Shown one piece after another: positions 1 through 11,761 of a stretch of DNA of 64,000 nucleotides. This DNA comes from Zoroaster sp. YZ-2022 (lineage: Eukaryota > Echinodermata > Asteroidea > Forcipulatida > Zoroasteridae). How positions within the stretch are numbered: the stretch's first letter is position 1; each line of letters begins with the position of its first letter. Where the stretch lies: NCBI GenBank assembly GCA_029582265.1, contig CM055830.1, positions 33,149,172-33,213,171 of the forward strand. Direction: 5' to 3'. A model generated the notes under the pieces. It worked only from the letters and a program-made list of their open reading frames with translations, did no database searches and had not been told where the DNA came from. The translations under genes and the position numbers were made by a program.

Positions 1-25
1 AATGGGCCTAGGGAGTTAGGGTTAA
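1..25. mobile_element. TTAACCCTAAC MITE end, cut by window edge
   Basis: It reads GGGCCTAGGGAGTTAGGG followed by TTAA, identical to the right end of the copy at 6641. Confidence 0.7.
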
Positions 26-415
26 GCTTCCAGTGTATTTTGACAGACTACATGTATCTAGGCTGCACAAAGGCTACAAGAATTAACATACTGGACTGAA
101 TTTCATAGAGCTGTTGAGCACATAATTTTGTTCATCAAATGTTTTTGTAAGCCGTAAAAATGTAAATTGAAAAAAAAAAGGGTATTGCGATAATCGATAC
201 ACTCAAAATCCTTCACTGGTTAGCCATCCCTTCGCATTGTCACGGTATTAGGGTCATGGTCACTAAAGTACAATTTGGTAAACTCTGTCCTTTCTCTGTG
301 GTAACACTAGCCTTGAGATTAAACTTAACTACTTTAGTGCATAGTCGGTTCTGTTGAAAATTTCTGGTCTGTAGGATTTCATTCAAACAGATTTAGATAA
401 AGTACAGTATATTAA

Positions 416-740
416 TTAAACCCTTCTACACATGGAGGCCACTCCAATGCACTAGTAAATTCTGTACTTCAGCAACCTTCAGTACATACATGTACATAAG
501 CCTGCTGTCCTTTCCAAGTAATCTTACAAAATCAACTGTTTGCCACCCAAGGCCACTGTAAATGTTTGAACATTATTAGTATGGCCTGCAATGTATTGAT
601 GGGAGACCACTTTACCCTGCAATCTCAGTGGTGTGACAGTGCACAGAAGGGTAACCATAGGAGGCCACTGGCAACAGCTAATGGCTTGGAGTGGCCTGAA
701 TGGGTTGTTTCAAAAATAGCACTGATTGTAGGAAGGTTAA
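416..740. mobile_element. TTAA/CCCTC MITE (type A), full copy
   Basis: Ends are TTAAACCCTTCTACACATGG and GATTGTAGGAAGGTTAA. The interior is shared with 36168-36454 (GTGTGACAGTGCACAGAAGG and GGAGGCCACT motifs). Same terminal signature as type B but unrelated interior. Confidence 0.8.
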
Positions 741-854
741 ATACTAAGGTTTTACACAACATGTATTATCAACCAGGGCTCAATTTCATGGAGCCGCTAA
801 GCAGCTGATTTTTTTGCTTACTGGACGTTTTTAATTTCATAGCGCTGCTAACCG

Positions 855-1117
855 TTAACCAGTTCGCGTCGGAGGCCGTGTATACACACAATTTTTTTTT
901 GGACAGCGGATCGGAGAGCGTCTAAACACGCCACAGGATTCTCGGGAATATTTGTATAGATTCCCGGTCGACGTGGCAACGAGCCATAAGCATACGGTGG
1001 AAGACGCGGTCTCCCCGGTCACGCTCTGGTGAGCACCATTGGTCATGTGTGTGCGGTAAAAATAAACCCGCCACGGGGTTCGGAAAAACTTTTTTATTCC
1101 CGGTGCAAACTGGTTAA
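855..1117. mobile_element. TTAACCAGTTCGCG MITE, copy 1
   Basis: Bounded by TTAACCAGTTCGCGTCGG and its complement (GTGCAAACTGGTTAA). Interior motifs: GGCCGTGTATACAC, GGATCGGAGAGCGTCTAAAC, CACGGGGTTCGGAAAAAC. Five copies of 250-265 bp in this window, all with TTAA at both ends. Confidence 0.88.
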
Positions 1118-1596
1118 GCATAGAAGGCATGCTTACTTGCTGGCCGTTATTGCTAATAAATGCATGGTGAATGTGCACGTGCCACTCTCAATTTTCTTGC
1201 TAACCTGTGAAATAATCCTACAGGGGTGCTGTCAACATTTTGTCATGTTTACCTTATTTTCATCATGTATCTGTATTTTATATCTTTCTCTAATTGTTTT
1301 TTTACCATTGTGTTTGTGATTGTTTCTGCCCTGTGAAATAATAAATAAATAAATAAATGAAATGAAATACACTTATGCTTAAAGCAACTTTTTCTGCAAT
1401 GAAAATTTGCTTACCAGTAAGCAGTGCTATAAAATTGGACCCAGGTGTTGATTAGTCAAGCATGGCAGTAAATGTAAGAACATGGCATGCAGTTCTGAAA
1501 GAACTGGTGGTTACAACTCGATGTTCAATCAGTATGATTTTGAGAGGTCAACTCACTGGCAAATTGTACTGAGAGTATGAGGGAATTAATTCTTTT

Positions 1597-1942
1597 TACT
1601 ATACCTCATACATATTCATGATCGAGAGCCGAATTCTCACTGGTCCATTCACCATCACGTGCCAGATGCTATTTACCAAGCGTCCGCGAGTATTCAGGCA
1701 CAGGGTAAATACGCATGCGCAGTAGTGCGTAGTAGACTGTCGCATCGGGGAACAGTCCCGGCGATCTGTTCCCCGCGCGCCGGCAGGGAACAGTCGCACG
1801 GGTGTAGTACACACGCGCGAACATCGCCCTAGCTAGCTACATACATGAAAAGATGGCGGCACACGTAAAATGTCAATTCGCGTTTTACCGAGCTCAATGA
1901 TACCAAACTAGAGAATATTGTGAATATGTATGAGGTATAGTA
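1597..1942. mobile_element. MITE with ACTATACCTCATACATATTC inverted ends
   Basis: The left end TACTATACCTCATACATATTC and right end GAATATGTATGAGGTATAGTA are exact inverted repeats of 21 bp. The interior is CG-rich with a CACGTG E-box and repeated GGGAACAGTC motifs. No transposase; superfamily unclear. Confidence 0.78.
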
Positions 1943-2594
1943 AAACAAATATAACATGGTTTATTTCGGGTGGACAGTCGATATTAGCTCCCCTCGGTAT
2001 TGTTATATTTGTATAATATCATAGGATGTTGAGCAAATATCAGACAGTGTTTGTCAACAACTCAACATTGTCATTGTACACTTTGTACTTTTGCATAGAA
2101 CTAGTTTACCACTTCCCCTTTGGGCTGTTAGGTGACCTTTGTGACCTACAGTACCCCCCCCCCAAAAAAAAGTAGTTGTGCTTTTTGCACTTGAGGCCAG
2201 ACAGACCTTCCTTGAAGGGTTTCAACACACACGCTGGTCAAATAGTTCTTGGTCATTCCTCAGTGGAGCAAAATTCCGCAAACACGTGGCAGGATACAAT
2301 AGGGTGAATGCACACCAGGGATGTGGCTGGGAAAACCGGAGTTGAATGAAATCAATTGAAAAAAAAAACCTATTTTATTTGAAGTGGGATTATGGTCATG
2401 TATTGTGAAACACAAAGGCTATGTGTGTTGTTCAGGAGTTGAAGAGATTTTCATTGTGTGAAATCGGAGAGGACAAATCCCAGCAGATGAATTTGCATTT
2501 GTGCCGGGCAGGTGGTTACAAAACAGAGGTGATGGGATGGTTCGGTTGTATGGATTCCCAACGTGTTGACGCTTTTGGATACTCTGAATGTGGT
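1943..2594. other. No recognised feature
   Basis: Unique-looking AT-rich sequence; a homopolymer C/A junction at 2154-2170. No coding signal. Confidence 0.45.
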
Positions 2595-2860
2595 TGCAGA
2601 AGGTGGAGTTGTCATCCAAGGGTTTCCCGTTTGGGATAGATCAGTATCCTCATCGGGAGAATAGGGTTTCAATCAGGATAACAGTATCTCCCAATCGGGA
2701 TACAATAATTGGCATTAACCCCTTGAGCCTAATAGTAATTCAGAAGGTTCCATTGTCACCTGAGGGTTTCCTCATTTGGGGTAGATCAGTATCCTCATTG
2801 GGAGAATAGGGTTTCAATCGGGATAACAGTATCTCCCAATCGGTATACAATAGTACATGT
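2595..2860. repeat. Repeat with CCCAATCGGGATAC motifs, two units
   Basis: Two units of about 140 bases with ATCAGTATCCTCAT(C/T)GGGAG, AATAGGGTTTCAATC and CAGTATCTCCCAATCGG. Reverse copies: 4590-4720 (one unit) and 5756-6000 (two units, period about 138). Confidence 0.75.
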
Positions 2861-2983
2861 ATTCCCAGGCCATGGTTGAACACTATCTTTTGCCATGAAG
2901 GGACAAAGGAAAGCTGAGGAGTCACAAAAATGAAATTATCATATAGTGGAAAAAACTTTGTTCGCTCCTTAAGTAGGTACTAC

Positions 2984-3215
2984 CAGGCCTGTGATTTCTC
3001 AGGATTTTTTTTACAAATCTTCCTTTGCCTCAAAATTTTCTCAAAAGAAGAGAAGTAGCCACCAAGGAAAGAAAGAAGTAGCCTGTATTGTGTCCAAACC
3101 TCTAGTTTCTTGTTTGTGGGGATGTGGAGAGTCTGTAAATCCTCCAAAATTAAACATCCAGGAGGTTCAGGGGGCTTTGTCCTCTAGACCAAAGGGAGAC
3201 CCAGGCCCGCTACTT
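2984..3215. mobile_element. Same hAT-like MITE, right end lost
   Basis: Starts CAGGCCTGTGATTTCTCAGG and follows the family to GGGAGACCCAGGCCCGCTAC. A separate fragment of the right end in reverse (CAGGGGTGTGATTTGTC) is at 3413. Confidence 0.75.
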
Positions 3216-3852
3216 ATGTTTCAGTATACCCTTGATACTACAAAGACAACACAACGCTTAAAAGTTAGAGCAGGACCATTTGCTTACTGGGGATGGTTCA
3301 GTATGGAGCACTTTTAATAGAAACACCAGGATTTTTAGGGGGAACTTGCTAGACTGTTGCTGGAACGGAAAGGAAAAGTAAAAATTCCTGTACATGTAAT
3401 AAAACACAAACAGGGGTGTGATTTGTCCGGATTTTCGGATTTTTACAAATCGCAGTGTTGTGATCCTCTGGATTTTAAAGATTTAAGCAATAAAGGAAAG
3501 CAAAGCAAATGCTCAGAACTATAGATTTCACCCCAGCGCTGTTCACAACAGTGGCCCCAATACCCCTAGCAAAATTTACGTGGATTTTTCAAAACCGCCC
3601 AATCACATCCCTGCACAAATGTACTGAATCAAAAACTAATCCGCCCAAAAAACACAAACAAACATACAAAACAAAACAAAAACAAACAAATAAATAAAAC
3701 ATTTTCATGTCCCTGAAAACCAAATGTCTATATAAGCAGTTCATACAACTACAAGGTACATTATATGTTATTTATTGATTCATTTATGTACTCTGCATTG
3801 TTGGTCAGTCTAATGAGTTGATGACAAGTACAATGTTCATGCAGGCCTATTC

Positions 3853-4105
3853 TTAACCAGTTAGCGTCGGGAATAAAACAGTTTTTCTGGGCCCCTGTGC
3901 GTTTTTTTTTCTTCCCACACACACGTTAATGGAAGCTTCCACAGCGCGTGGCCACGTCTTCCGAGCATGTCACCGTACACGGGTGGCTCAACCGAGCATG
4001 CATACAAATATATATCGGAGTTTCCTATGGCGTGTAGACACTCTCCGATCCGTGGTGCACAAAAAATTGCGTGTACATACACGGCCTCCGACACGAACTG
4101 GTTAA
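3853..4105. mobile_element. TTAACCAGTTCGCG MITE, copy 2
   Basis: Opposite orientation to copy 1; ends TTAACCAGTTAGCGTCGGG and CGACACGAACTGGTTAA. Confidence 0.87.
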
Positions 4106-4589
4106 TGCTGATCATTGCTGGGCTTGATGATTGATTGTGGAAACAAAACCAAGGACAAATCTCTCAAAATTAATACACAAAATATTATAATGAGTGACTA
4201 CCTTTTTGACATTGGCATCATGCTGGCATCACCGTAAAAATTACATCATCTACATGAACTCTGTACAGTAGCGTCTACGACCAGTGACTTTGCCAGCATG
4301 CCTTCCATCACATCAGACATTCTGCGCATTTTTCCTGATTTTAGAACCAGCACGGTCAATTTTAGACCCAACATGCCAACGGCTGTGTGTTCAGCCTTCA
4401 GGACGCATGCTTCATCATCAATCTATATAAACTACATTGCCGTGTGTAAATTGAAACAGATGTGTCCTTAAGTTTTATATTTAAAAGGGTGGAAAAAATG
4501 TCTGTAATGAAAAACTGATAATGGATGACACAGGGTGAGTTTGAACCATATGGTCAGGGTGGAGCCATTAAACTATGTACACAGTGCTA

Positions 4590-4720
4590 ACATGGTGGAT
4601 GTCAACTATACTATCCCGATTGGGAGATACGTTTACCCTGATTGAAATCCTATTCTCCCCAATGAGGATACCAATAGACCCAATGACACCCATAATAAGG
4701 CTCATTGGATCTATGCAGAG
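4590..4720. repeat. CCCAATCGGGATAC repeat, one unit
   Basis: Reads ACTATACTATCCCGATTGGG.. GGATACCAATAGACCC, ending in ATAAGGCTCATTGGATCTATG. Confidence 0.7.
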
Positions 4721-5272
4721 ATGCCAACATACACGATTTGGGCGTAGCAAATACGATTTTGAGCCGTGAATACGACTCTACGATAATACTTCATTGAAAT
4801 ACGCTAAACAAGCCGCCCCAGTATAATTGTATATAGTTACAATACAAGCAAACAATGAATGAACTATTAAGTGGAAATAACAATGATGAAAAATAATTTA
4901 AAAAATGAAAAAACAAAACAATAACCTTTTAAATATAAACCGCAGTGGTGGTAAAAAGCGACGATGGCGGGATTAGCGGCGAATTCACACGATTCACACA
5001 AGCGCGAGCGCGCTGGATTCGACTGCCTACCTACCACATGTACCCTGCCTGTACATCTGTACATTATTTGCAAGATCGTACCCATTGATCTCTATTACAT
5101 AATGGGGAATAATGAGCATACCCGTGGGGAATGAGGTTGTCGGTGAGGTAGCTTGTGTATACACGTGTACATGCGCGCATAATTGTGCTCGCGCACGTGC
5201 ATTACCTTTTAATTTTTCGAAGCTTCTTTGCAAGTGCGACTTCTATTTCTAGTGTCAGGCATGCAGGCTAGG

Positions 5273-5363
5273 CACTGCTTACTGCGGAATTCTGCGCTTA
5301 CGGCGCATAGAATCACACGCTTTTTATGGCACCGTAAGCGCAGAATTCTGTGGTAAGCAGCGC
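5273..5363. repeat. Short hairpin element
   Basis: CACTGCTTACTGCGGAATTC TGCGCTTACGG and its near-exact inverse (CCGTAAGCGCAGAATTCTG..TAAGCAGCG) surround 25 bases. A DNA or RNA hairpin with a stem of about 30 bp. Confidence 0.75.
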
Positions 5364-5755
5364 CATGAAATTGGGCCCAGGTGAGCTAGGGCTAGGCCTA
5401 GCTAGCTAAGGCTATCAATTTGTTATTTGCCTTCGAGACCCCAAGAAAGAGAACAGTTAGGCTAGTATTATAATCAAAATTTCTAACGTGATTGATGCAT
5501 GGATTACTAATTCGGAAGATCATTATTGTGAGCTTTTTAAGATAAGATACGTCTAGCATTGTTATAATTTCATAATTTTTTCATTGAGTATTTTCCTCCA
5601 ATTTACTCTGCCCCCGGTCCCACTACCGCCAGCGGGGTTCACACCGAGTGCGGCGCTGACATTGCCCAAAATCCGGACATGCATTTTTTAGCGTTAGATT
5701 TTTGCGAATTTTTTTTTCAATAGATGCTACTCTTTTTTGGAATTCAATGTTGGCA

Positions 5756-6000
5756 TCTCTGTCTATGTCAACTATACTATCCCGATTGGGAGATACTTTT
5801 ATCTTGATTGAAACCCTATTCTCCCAATGAGGATACAATAGGCCCCAATCGGGAAATCCTTAAGTGACAATGACACCCATAATAAGGCTCATTGGATCTA
5901 TGTCAATTATACTATCCTGATTGGGAGGTACTTTTATCCTGATTGAAACCCAATTCTCCCAATGAGGATACCAATAGACCCCAATTGGGAAACTCTTTGT
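5756..6000. repeat. CCCAATCGGGATAC repeat, two units
   Basis: Tandem pair with a period near 138 bases; each unit begins CTATGTCAA(C/T)TATACTATCC and ends at CACCCATAATAAGGCTCATT. Confidence 0.75.
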
Positions 6001-6640
6001 TTACAACTCAACCCACAGTAGTCACACTCATGTACATGCACATGCAATTCCATCTTAACAGAAAAATATTAAAAGTATACTGTTGGAACATTTGGTAAAA
6101 CTAAAAGCCAAAACAGTTATTTTCAAAACCACAATCTTGCAAGAGACAACCTACTATGATGTCAATGCAAGCCAAATCAATGCAGACAAATTATCATAGA
6201 AATTATCATTTCTCCTGAAGACGATCAGAACATAATGATCGAAACGTCGAGTTGTAAACAGAACTATTTACTTCGCAAACAGTCTTTACTTAGAAATGAT
6301 CGGGGTGGAGAGAACAGGGTAATAGCAGTGAGGCAAAGTGATTGTTTTTCTTTGCTAAAGATTTATGTATCAACAGGTTTCAGGATGTTCATCTGGTGCA
6401 ACTTCCAGTTGACGTTATCAAATATGTTTTGGGGGGATTTACCCACCGTGATGTGTAAAAGAGCAATTGTGCAATCTCTTCAGGGGATTTTTGTGTTGCG
6501 TCAAAGGCGAGGTTATAAAAATATCTGATGTACTACTAATTTCCAAGATTTCACAGTCACTGAATTACAGGTCTGTGATTTCTCAGAATTTGTTTTAACC
6601 AAATCTTTCCTGTGTTTCCGGATGTAGTGTTAAATGATTA

Positions 6641-7002
6641 TTAACCCTAACCTTCCCAAATCCTCTTTGCTAAAGTGAAGGATTTTGAAGGATTGAGGTT
6701 ACATGCTACGGTACATGCTCTTTGCTAAAGTGAAGGATTTTGGAGGATTGAGGTTATTAGGCATACTTGCCTTTCCATGGTACATGTACATCCATGTTTG
6801 TTGTAGTGATTGCAAGGCCAGTGCTTGGGTCAGTGGACACTGTTTATTGCTCCATGCATGCAGGGAGGGTCCCTGGCCATGTACATGTATCACAGATTTG
6901 AAACACATGTGTGCATACATGTCATGTGCTTGCTTTACTACTGAAGGATTTTGGAGGATTCAGGTTATGTGTAAGCAAATGGGCCTAGGGAGTTAGGGTT
7001 GT
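6641..7002. mobile_element. TTAACCCTAAC MITE (GGGCCTAGGGAGTTAGGG end), copy 1
   Basis: Left end TTAACCCTAACCTTCCC; right end GGGCCTAGGGAGTTAGGGTT (TTAA worn to TTGT). It includes a duplicated AAGTGAAGGATTTTGAAGG block. Reverse orientation to 38751. Confidence 0.82.
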
Positions 7003-7135
7003 CTGAATATAAGTAAAGCATTAAGACTTTAGGAGTGGGTACAACAGTGATACATGTATACCAGATTACAAATATCTTGATTCAAAGAGAGTAAGCAAAA
7101 ACAGTTCACACATTAATTTTCTGAACCATAAGGGT

Positions 7136-7905
7136 AATTCCATGGTTACTCACGTTACATTTTTGAGGTTTTGGGCCCACTCTTAATGCCATAATATATA
7201 TTTCACTCATCAGTTTTTTTCACAGTAGTTGCATTACACCCTGACCTTACTCAGCACAAAATAATAATTTCAGAAATGTGTTATATGTATAATAATAATA
7301 ATAATAATAATGTGTGGACTTATATAGCGCACGTATCCACCAACTAAGTGGTGCTCAAGGCGCATTATATTATTATCCCTGCTCATAAGGCTCATAAAGG
7401 CTCATAAATCATTCCTGAAACCATCTCAGCTCCCTGGGGAGTATACAGCTCAATTGCTGCCATTTCTAGCGCATATAGAGCAAACCAACTCTGCCTTCAC
7501 AGGTACATGTACCCATTTAACCCCTGGGTGGAGAGAAGCAATTATGATTAAGTGTCTTGCTCAAGGACACAAGTGTCACGGCCGTGATTCGAACCCACAT
7601 TATGTTGCTAACACCAGAACTTGAATCCGGTAAGCTAGACCGCTCGGCCACGTGTATACATGTATATAAGAGGAAAAGTGACATTTTATGCATGTCCAAG
7701 AAATGTAACGTGAGTAACCAGCATTTTTCTCTTATATAGTGCACGTATAACAAATTTATGAAATTATTTTTTTTTGTGCCGAGTATTGGTCTGGGCATAA
7801 TGCAACTACTGTGAAAAATAACCTGATGACTGAAATATACTGAAATTATGGCATTAAGAGAGGGCCCAATATGTCAAGAAATGTAACGTAGTAACCATTG
7901 CATTG
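7136..7905. repeat. Inverted-repeat element holding a SINE
   Basis: Arms of about 105 bp (7136-7240 and 7795-7905) with GGTTACT(C)ACGTTACATTT, CTCTTAATGCCATAAT and CACAGTAGTTGCATTA in opposite orientations. The SINE 7290-7654 lies between them. Confidence 0.75.
7290..7654 (-). mobile_element. tRNA-derived SINE, copy 1 (reverse)
   Basis: On the minus strand the head is GTGGCCGAGCGGTCTAGC (A box TGGCCGAGCGG) and GGGTTCGAATCACGGCC (B box), as in a Leu/Ser-type tRNA. Then come a unique body (GAGCAAGACACTTAATCATA..) and a tail CTATATAAGTCCACACATTA followed by (TTA)n. It sits inside an inverted-repeat element (7136-7905). Confidence 0.88.
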
Positions 7906-8346
7906 CTCATAATGTCTGAATGAATAAATGTTGTGCTAAAAACGTGGATCCATCATGCATTGTTGTTATTGTTGCATACTGGGGAGTCCCAGTCCAAGGA
8001 TGATTCACCATGATTCATCCCTGTGTAGTATGGGCAATAAATAGATCTCCATAGGGGTTGAAAACATACGTCTGGACATGTTCACATCACTTATTGTGAT
8101 ATCTTGCACAGTTTGCCTTGGACAGAAACTGGAACAATTACCGTGGATACTTGTGTTTCAGTGTTTATGATTACTGCACCGTGGGATGTCTGTATTGCAT
8201 TTGTGAAGACAGTCACTTGTAATAAATGTGACTTCAGAACAAAATTACTCAACCATTTCATTCACTTTCATATTTCTCAAGTATGTTAATGAGAAATGCT
8301 TTTTTGTTGTTTTGGTGTCTGGTGTGTTGGCTTTTTGCGTAAAGTT

Positions 8347-8609
8347 CAGGGTGTGATTTGAGTTAAAAATCCTGAACAATGGGTAGCGGGCCTGGACAAA
8401 GCCCCCTGGACAAAGCCCCCTGAACCTCCTGGATGTTTAATTTTGGAGGATTTACAGACTCTCCACATCCTCACAAACAAGAAACTAGAGGTTTGGACAC
8501 AATGCAGGATACTTCTTTCTTTCCTTGGTGGCTACTTCTCTTCTTTCAAGAAAAGAAAAATTGAGGCAAAGGGAGATGTGTAAAAAATGTCCTGAGAAAT
8601 CACAGGCTT
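8347..8609. mobile_element. Same hAT-like MITE, reverse copy
   Basis: CAGGGTGTGATTTGAG to CCTGAGAAATCACAGGC. Confidence 0.75.
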
Positions 8610-10090
8610 GAAAGTTATTAGATTTTTGTTTTTATTTTTGTAATAAAAAAATGTATTAAAAATGTTATCCAAAAAAAATCAATGATTACACTGTATTTGT
8701 TTTTAAGTAATCATTTGAAAATTCATGTATTTATGAATACTGAATACATTTACTTACATGTAGGTACCATATACAAAAATACTGATACTGTGGGAACTTC
8801 CATTTTTACTGTCCATTTCACAATGTGGGATCTGAAAATCACCTATTGGGCCTAAGGGTATTTATGAATGAATCCATAGAAACTGTCAAGTCTTCTCAAA
8901 ATAATGTTTTTTTGTCACTGGATCCGGCTTTTTTTGTGTGGGAGTGAAAAACCCACTATGCAAAGAATTTGTTGAAATGCAATCCCAAATGGAGTACCAA
9001 GCAAGTAATCGGCCCCTACGGTATGTTTTGAAATGAGGTAAACTTCAAACTTTCACAGATCAATCATTTGGAATTACACCATGTCATATTCTTGTCATTT
9101 CCTACAATGTAATTTACAGAGTGTTGAAACATTAGTAGAAATGCGTGACAAAAAAAGTCATATCCTCTCTCCAGTGAGTGATACCTGATTTTTGCTTCCA
9201 ATGTTTAGCATCATAACTTGGGACCTATTCCCTTGGCTTACATAGCATGTATGGCTTCTGACTAACACCCACAGAACAAGGATGTGATCAGCTTCCACAA
9301 AATCAGAGTAAAGTTGGCATTTTTTCCAAATAAAAATTTTCCTATTTCTGTATTCAGTTGGAAAAGAGCTTTTGAGTGGTATCCAACACTTAGGGGTTTT
9401 CTAAAATCTGTTGTGGCTTGAAAAATGTTTGCAATCTGTGGAAGGATAGGTACAACATTGGTAATGTTGACAAAACTGTTTTGAAGTTTGAAGAATATGT
9501 TTACTCTCTTTGAAGTCAGATACATATACATGTACATGTAGCCTATTGAGAAAGTTTCATTTTATTAACCCTCCTATTATCAGTGTTGTTCTTAACAAAG
9601 TCGACCCAAACTTCAAAATGTCACAACCGTGACATTTTGAGGCACACACTTTCTTATCTGAAGATCAATGGCATTCCCCAAGGCACTTCAGAGAGATGAG
9701 GTAAACTGAAGCAGCCACCTGCTTTGTTTCATTGCAAGGTTAACTTGAAATAAACCAGTGCAGTAACTTGGGGTAAAACAAAATACACTGTACATATAGC
9801 AGGAGTTATCCACAAAATACCATGTGGCACACTCGGTTTGTGTGAAGGTCAGAACACTTTGTTTTTGTCCCAGGGGCATTTTGGGGTATCCATGTACCAC
9901 TCTTGTGTACAGTATGCAATATTTTAAGGCATGCATAGAAAAAGCATTGTGTATTTAGCAGACACAAGTTTTTGTGGCATTTTGGAGACTGCATGTATAC
10001 AAGGGTTTTTAATGTATCGTTCATAAGAGAATAGTAAAAATACATTCATATGTTTTGTGCTGTTTCTAAGGTGGAAATTTGAGTAAGAGT
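8610..10090. other. No recognised feature
   Basis: AT-rich DNA of 1.5 kb. Only short open frames without recognisable protein similarity, and a small palindrome AAAATGTCACAACCGTGACATTTTGA broken by two bases near 9618. Confidence 0.5.
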
Positions 10091-10285
10091 CAGGCCTGTG
10101 ATGTTTCTTTTTTACAAATCTCCCTTTGCCTCAAAATTTTCTTGGAAGAAGAGAAGTAGCAACCAAGGAAAGAAATAAGTAGCCTGTATTGTGTCCAAAC
10201 CTCTAGTTTCTTGTTGGCGGGGATGTGGAGAGTCTGTAAAATTAAGCTTCCAGGAGATTCAGGGGGTTTTGTCCTCCAGACCATT
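10091..10285. mobile_element. Same hAT-like MITE, partial
   Basis: CAGGCCTGTGATGTTTC to GGGGGTTTTGTCCTCCAGACC; right end lost. Confidence 0.72.
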
Positions 10286-10947
10286 TTCCATTTTATTTAT
10301 TTATTTTTTTAAATTTTTTACTTTTGTCAAATTAAACCCCTGAAGAGTACACTCTTTCCTGAATTCAAATTGAAAATTATTTCACTTTTTGAAAAAATAA
10401 AGATCAAGCAAAAATATTTCGTGGGAAGATATATAGCACCCTCAGCTTTACACCAAGTGAGGGTTACGTTAATATTACCAATCATATATAGGCCTACCTT
10501 ACCTTTAAATTTTCTACAGCCTGGATTACCATTCTTCCATATCTTTGGAGAATGTGGATTTATTTTGCATTCCATTGCAGTCCAAACAAGATTTGTTATT
10601 GCTGTGCATTTCTTCCTCCGATTAAAATGCTTTAGGGTGAATGTTTGTTTGTAGGGATTTAAATTTTACCAGTGTAGTATTTTTTGGCCAGACTCTCCTT
10701 TGTATTCAACAAAATGATAACAATAGATCTGCTAAAGCTTTAGCTAGTTTGTGCTGTGTAAGGCAAAAATCAGTCCCAAGTTTACTTAAAGCCTGTATTC
10801 AGTTTTGGTAAAATGTCTGAAAATGCATCCATACTTTATAAGAATCAAGAGATACATGATAGTATAAATACAACTTGTGACAATTTCAGGTTATTATGGA
10901 ATTTCTGTCTTCGGTGGACAGAAATTTTGGAAATTATTTCACTAAAG

Positions 10948-11602
10948 CCCTCCTATTATAGCTGCACTTTAGCGGCAAGTAGCCATAGAGGTCAAAACCA
11001 GTCAACTGCCTGTTTTGACTGTTAATAATAATAATAATAATAATAATGTGTGGACTTACATGTATATAGCGCACGTATCCACCAACTAAGTGGTGCTCAA
11101 GGCTCATAAATCATTCCTGAAACCATCTCAGCTCCCTGGGGAGTATACAGCTCAATTGCTGCCATTACAGTGCATATAGGGCTAATCAACCAACTCTGCC
11201 CTCACAGGTACCCATTTAACCCCTGGGTGGAGAGAAGCAATTATGGTTAAGTGTCTTGCTCAAGGACACAAGTGTCACGGCCGGGATTCGAACCCACATT
11301 CTGCTGCTAACACCAGAACTTGAGTCCGGTAAGCTAGACCGCTCGGCCACGACACTCCACCAAATGTTGACCCAAATGTGCACACAGGAGCATTTTTGAC
11401 TGGTTTTTACTGTCGTTTTGACCACCCTGAACAATACCAGACAATGCTTTTACCAGTCAAAAACAGTCGACTCATTTTGACCTGTAAATGTACTTAATAC
11501 ACGTAAGGTTTGACAGTGTTTGACTTTTAAGTGCACTAGATATACCTTGGCAAGTATATCAACATTTTGACTGATTTTGACCCTTGTAGTAGTACAGGAG
11601 GG
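10948..11602. mobile_element. TTAA/CCCTC MITE (type B) split by a SINE
   Basis: Bases 10948-11023 and 11361-11602 together make one type B element in the opposite orientation (CCCTCCTATTATAGCTGCAC.. to ..GTACAGGAGGG). The SINE at 11024-11360 interrupts it inside the TTTTGACTGTTGACCC motif. TTAA flanks are no longer exact. Confidence 0.8.
11024..11360 (-). mobile_element. tRNA-derived SINE, copy 2 (reverse)
   Basis: Complete: (TAA)n tail at 11024, tRNA head with GGGATTCGAACCC at 11284. Inserted in a type B MITE; flanks share TGTT. Confidence 0.9.
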
Positions 11603-11761
11603 CAATTTTAACAAAACCATAGCAACCTGATCAGGAAATATCACCTGAAAAGGGATATTTGATACCATCATCAAATTTACACCCAATTTTTTTTAATGAA
11701 AACTGTGATCCTGTATGTTTGTCAAGATTACCAATATCGTTTCGGTTTGCGGTAACACCAT